DNA of 10,387 nt, taken from Acidobacteriota bacterium. Its GTDB lineage: Bacteria; Acidobacteriota; Vicinamibacteria; Vicinamibacterales; 2-12-FULL-66-21. Numbering within the stretch: position 1 is the stretch's first letter; each line of letters begins with the position of its first letter. This document shows positions 8,804 to 10,387 of the stretch, in pieces. The stretch covers positions 1 to 10,387 of the forward strand of contig JACCXG010000560.1 in NCBI GenBank assembly GCA_013697225.1, read 5' to 3'. Both the position numbers and the translations under genes were made by a program. Below the pieces are notes generated by a model. The model made no database searches, was not told the DNA's origin, and saw only the letters and a list, made by a program, of their open reading frames with translations.

Positions 8804-8812
8804 ACGATAGCA
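8804..8812 (-). promoter_or_regulatory. Possible extended -10 promoter element upstream of rnj-ftsK-amidase
   Basis: On the minus strand the sequence TG-C-TATCGT matches an extended -10 box (TGn plus four of six TATAAT bases). I see no convincing -35 hexamer at 16-18 bases upstream, as is allowed for extended -10 promoters. It lies 27 bases after the rsmA stop codon and about 210 bases before the preferred RNase J start, in the only long gap of the minus-strand block. A transcript from here would have a leader of roughly 160-200 bases. The match is short and could be chance. Confidence 0.25.
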
Positions 8813-8839
8813 CGCCGCCAGCCGGGCTGCATCATGAAA

Positions 8840-9637
8840 TCACGCGGTCCGCTCCGTAAAGTAGTCGGCAAGCCGTGCCAGCTCTGCGAGTCGCAGCGTT
8901 TCCGCCCGCCGTCGGGGATCGACGCCGGCTTCACGCAGCGCAGCCCGGGGCTCCAGCCGGCGCGAGGTCGCGAACGGCGCCAGCGCGTTGGCGATGGTCT
9001 TCCGGCGCTGCGTGAACAGGGAGCGGACCATCCGCTCGAACAGCCGCTCGTCGGCAATCGACACGGCAGGAGGCCGGAAGGCCAGCCGGACCACCGCGGA
9101 GTGAACCTTTGGCGGCGGCCGGAAGGCACCTGGTGGCAGTGACAGCAGCCTCGTCACGTCCGCGTACAATCCTATCGAGATCGACAGCACCCCGTAGTCG
9201 CGACTCCCGGGCGCCGCCTCCAGACGTTCGGCCACCTCGCGCTGGAGCATGACCGTGGCGTCCCTCAGCGGAATCCCCTCGCGGTACGCCGACGTCAGCT
9301 TGAACAGGATCGGGGACGACACGTTGTAGGGCAGATTGCCGGCCACCCGAACCGGGAGGTCCCCCACGAGGGCCGCCAGGTCGGACTCCAGGAAATCCCC
9401 TTCGACGAGCGCCACGTTCCCCGGAAGGTCAGGGCGGAGCCCCGCCGCCATATCCCGGTCGATCTCGACAGCCGTCAGGTGCGCGGCCCGTGGGGCGAGC
9501 CGCAGGGTCAGCGCCCCGGTCCCAGGACCAATCTCGATGAACCGATCGCCGGCCTGCGGGTCGATTGCCGACACAAGCTTGTCGGCCCACGCGGCCTCGA
9601 GCAGATGCTGGCCGAAGCGCTTCCTCGTACGGATCAT
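8840..9637 (-). CDS. rsmA: 16S rRNA (adenine1518-N6/adenine1519-N6)-dimethyltransferase RsmA (KsgA)
   Basis: This is a 265-residue SAM-dependent methyltransferase that dimethylates two adjacent adenines in the 3'-terminal helix 45 of 16S rRNA, a late quality-control step of 30S assembly. The family's N-terminal RFGQHLL is at residues 7-13. Motif I, EIGPGTGALT (35-44), binds SAM, followed by AVEID (56-60) and the acidic loop EGDFLESD. Motif IV, NLPYN (101-105), forms the target-adenine pocket. Also present are QREVAERL (132-139), FRPPPKVHS (172-180) and TQRRKTIANAL (209-219). Length is typical. ATG 9637 has GAGGG four bases upstream, which fixes the start. It lies 37 bases downstream of the metallopeptidase stop and is probably co-transcribed with it. 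Loss of KsgA confers kasugamycin resistance in other bacteria. The Erm paralogue is excluded by the domain length and chromosomal context rather than by a single residue. Confidence 0.97.
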   Translation of the reverse strand: MIRTRKRFGQHLLEAAWADKLVSAIDPQAGDRFIEIGPGTGALTLRLAPRAAHLTAVEIDRDMAAGLRPDLPGNVALVEGDFLESDLAALVGDLPVRVAGNLPYNVSSPILFKLTSAYREGIPLRDATVMLQREVAERLEAAPGSRDYGVLSISIGLYADVTRLLSLPPGAFRPPPKVHSAVVRLAFRPPAVSIADERLFERMVRSLFTQRRKTIANALAPFATSRRLEPRAALREAGVDPRRRAETLRLAELARLADYFTERTA

Positions 9638-9674
9638 CGGCCCTCGGCTCCCGCAGCTCCTGAAGCGGACACGC

Positions 9675-10073
9675 CTACACGTCGTCCAGGGACTCGCCGC
9701 GCCAGTACTTCTCCTCGATCTCCTCGATCTCTTCTTCGCTCATGCCGAAGTAGTGACCGAACTCGTGGATGACGGTCTCCGCCACGCAATCGCGCACCTC
9801 GTCGTCATCCGCGCACGCCTCGACAATCGGACCGAGGTAGATGGAGATGCGGTCGGGCAGCGCGTTGCCGTAGCTCCAGCTCCGCTCCGGAAGCGGCGTT
9901 CCCTGATACAGCCCGAACAGCGTGTCGTCGGGAGGGATCTCCATCTCCTCAAGAATCTCCGGCGGAGGCTCGTCCTCCACGACGACGGCGACGTTTTTCA
10001 TTTCGTCGCGGAAGCGCCGGGGAATCTCGCGCAGGGCCTCTTCGACGAGCTGGGTGAAGCGCTCGCGAGTCAT
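9675..10073 (-). CDS. Small zincin-like metallopeptidase family protein (PF06262-type)
   Basis: This is a 132-residue protein with one HExxH zinc motif, HEFGHYFGMSEEEIEEIE (from residue 103), where H103 and H107 bind zinc, E104 is catalytic, and a Glu in the following SEEE stretch is the likely third ligand. The upstream pattern ISIYLGPI, then 'DEVRDCVAETVIHEFGH', and the acidic tail fit the small zincin-like family often annotated 'metallopeptidase family protein'. No signal peptide or membrane segment is visible, so it should be cytosolic. Its substrate is unknown; related minimal zincins can be inactive as isolated pro-forms. ATG 10073 is preceded by only a weak AAGA-type ribosome site (AAAGAAATG). 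The 144-base repeat array starts about 11 bases upstream, so its promoter must lie inside or beyond the repeats. It leads the minus-strand block within this window, ahead of rsmA. Confidence 0.88.
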   Translation of the reverse strand: MTRERFTQLVEEALREIPRRFRDEMKNVAVVVEDEPPPEILEEMEIPPDDTLFGLYQGTPLPERSWSYGNALPDRISIYLGPIVEACADDDEVRDCVAETVIHEFGHYFGMSEEEIEEIEEKYWRGESLDDV

Positions 10074-10199
10074 TTCTTTGTTTGTCGTGTGGCCCCACCC
10101 CCACGACCCGTCCCTCGCGGCTTCGCCGCTCGGGGGAGTTCGGAGAGCGATCCGGTTTCAGCCGCGCTCGGTCTGGTGCCACCCCCACGACCGGTCCCT

Positions 10200-10214
10200 C
10201 GCGGCTTCGCCGCG
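10200..10214. repeat. GC-rich mini-hairpin inside the repeat (GCGAAGC core on the minus strand)
   Basis: CGCGGC-TTC-GCCGCG is a perfect 6-base-pair stem with a three-base loop. On the minus strand the core reads GCGAAGC, a sequence known to form an unusually stable small DNA hairpin. The equivalent position in the first sub-unit (10117-10129) has a perfect 5-pair stem with the same loop. The one at 10346-10356 keeps four pairs and the same core. The one at about 10261-10273 is broken (GCGGCTCTGGCGC). There is no T-run on either side, so it does not look like an intrinsic terminator. Confidence 0.6.
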
Positions 10215-10227
10215 CTGTTTGCTTGTT

Positions 10228-10251
10228 GTCGTGGGGCCCCACCCCCACGAC
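10228..10251. repeat. Inverted repeat spanning the border between 144-base units
   Basis: The arms GTCGTGGGG (10228-10236) and CCCCACGAC (10243-10251) are perfect 9-base inverted repeats around the six-base spacer CCCCAC. They overlap a 12-base perfect palindrome GTGGGGCCCCAC (10231-10242). At the left border (10084-10107) the first arm is GTCGTGTGG, one mismatch from the others. At the right border the arm is complete (10372-10380) but the partner is cut by the window end. The structure therefore recurs with each unit. Confidence 0.65.
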
Positions 10252-10387
10252 CCGTTCCTCGCGGCTCTGGCGCTCGGGGGAGTTCGGAGAGCGATCCGGT
10301 TTCAGACGCGCTCGGTCTGGTGCCACCCCCACGACTTGTTCCTCGCGGCTTCGCCGGGCTGTTCTCGTGTTGTCGTGGGGCCCCACC

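Larger units (their letters stand above)
10084..10387. repeat. Compound tandem repeat, exact 144-base period, at least two full units, continuing past the window
   Basis: Unit 1 is 10093-10236, unit 2 is 10237-10380, and a third begins at 10381 and is cut by the window end; a degenerate border motif precedes unit 1 at 10084-10092. I count 12 substitutions and no indels between the two units (about 92% identity). Each unit contains two related sub-units that begin with CCACCCCCACGAC (at 10095, 10179, 10239 and 10323) followed by a variable GT-CCTCGCGGCT segment. Their spacing alternates 84 and 60 bases. The longer sub-unit has an extra unique block with GTTCGGAGAGCGATCCGG and GCTCGGTCTGGTG. 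The region from 10074 to 10387 holds no credible gene: the minus-strand frame that stays open through it is Arg/Pro-rich only because 144 is divisible by three. No spacers of the CRISPR kind, no transposase and no target-site duplication are visible. Confidence 0.92.

Noticed and set aside
8595..8813. N-terminal extension of RNase J starting at GTG 8813.
   Set aside because: The extension lacks family similarity, would make the protein 631 residues against the usual about 550-560, and its GTG overlaps a possible -10 element. Kept as an alternative only.
9949..10386. A minus-strand frame with a 48-residue Arg/Pro-rich peptide repeat through the tandem array.
   Set aside because: A 144-base unit divisible by three with no stop in one frame is automatically open. 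The peptide is low-complexity, and the frame runs out of phase into the well-supported metallopeptidase gene.
10093..10387. A CRISPR array.
   Set aside because: The period is 144 bases and the whole unit is repeated; there are no unique 30-40 base spacers between short identical repeats, and no cas genes.

Overview
The window is GC-rich (by eye about two-thirds G+C) bacterial chromosome. It carries mostly core genes, densely packed in two converging blocks, with a small tandem-repeat array at the right edge. The presence of RNase J, an amidase with an AMIN domain and a signal peptide (a diderm envelope), and a Gfo/Idh/MocA oxidoreductase of the 'LDWxRFxGP' type point to a GC-rich diderm. My best guess is Acidobacteriota, perhaps Vicinamibacteria-like. 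This is inference from gene content; Methylomirabilota/Rokubacteria, Gemmatimonadota or Myxococcota are not excluded.

The left block (plus strand, 1-2647) holds the C-terminal two thirds of a Gfo/Idh/MocA dehydrogenase cut by the window edge. Six bases after it comes a complete leucyl aminopeptidase (pepA), then a GTG-started 80-residue membrane protein of unknown function. The short gaps suggest one transcript.

The right block (minus strand, 10073 down to 2663) reads, in transcription order: small zincin-type metallopeptidase, rsmA (16S rRNA dimethyltransferase), ribonuclease J, FtsK DNA translocase, and an AMIN-domain N-acetylmuramoyl-L-alanine amidase. RNase J and ftsK are separated by 1 base, and ftsK and the amidase by 15. 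The only sizeable gap is about 245 bases between rsmA and the RNase J start, where a second promoter could lie. The block joins rRNA maturation and RNA decay (rsmA, rnj) to the last steps of division: chromosome clearance at the septum (FtsK) and splitting of septal peptidoglycan (amidase). The two blocks converge with only 15 bases between stop codons and no recognisable terminator.

From about 10084 to the window end (10387) there is no credible gene. Instead there is a compound tandem repeat with an exact 144-base period: two full units about 92% identical, the start of a third, and each unit itself built from two related sub-units 84 and 60 bases long. It carries small GC hairpins and inverted repeats at unit borders, and it reaches to within about 11 bases of the metallopeptidase start codon. 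It is the only part of the window I cannot explain by known families. I found no clear evidence of a new multi-gene system, phage, transposase or CRISPR.
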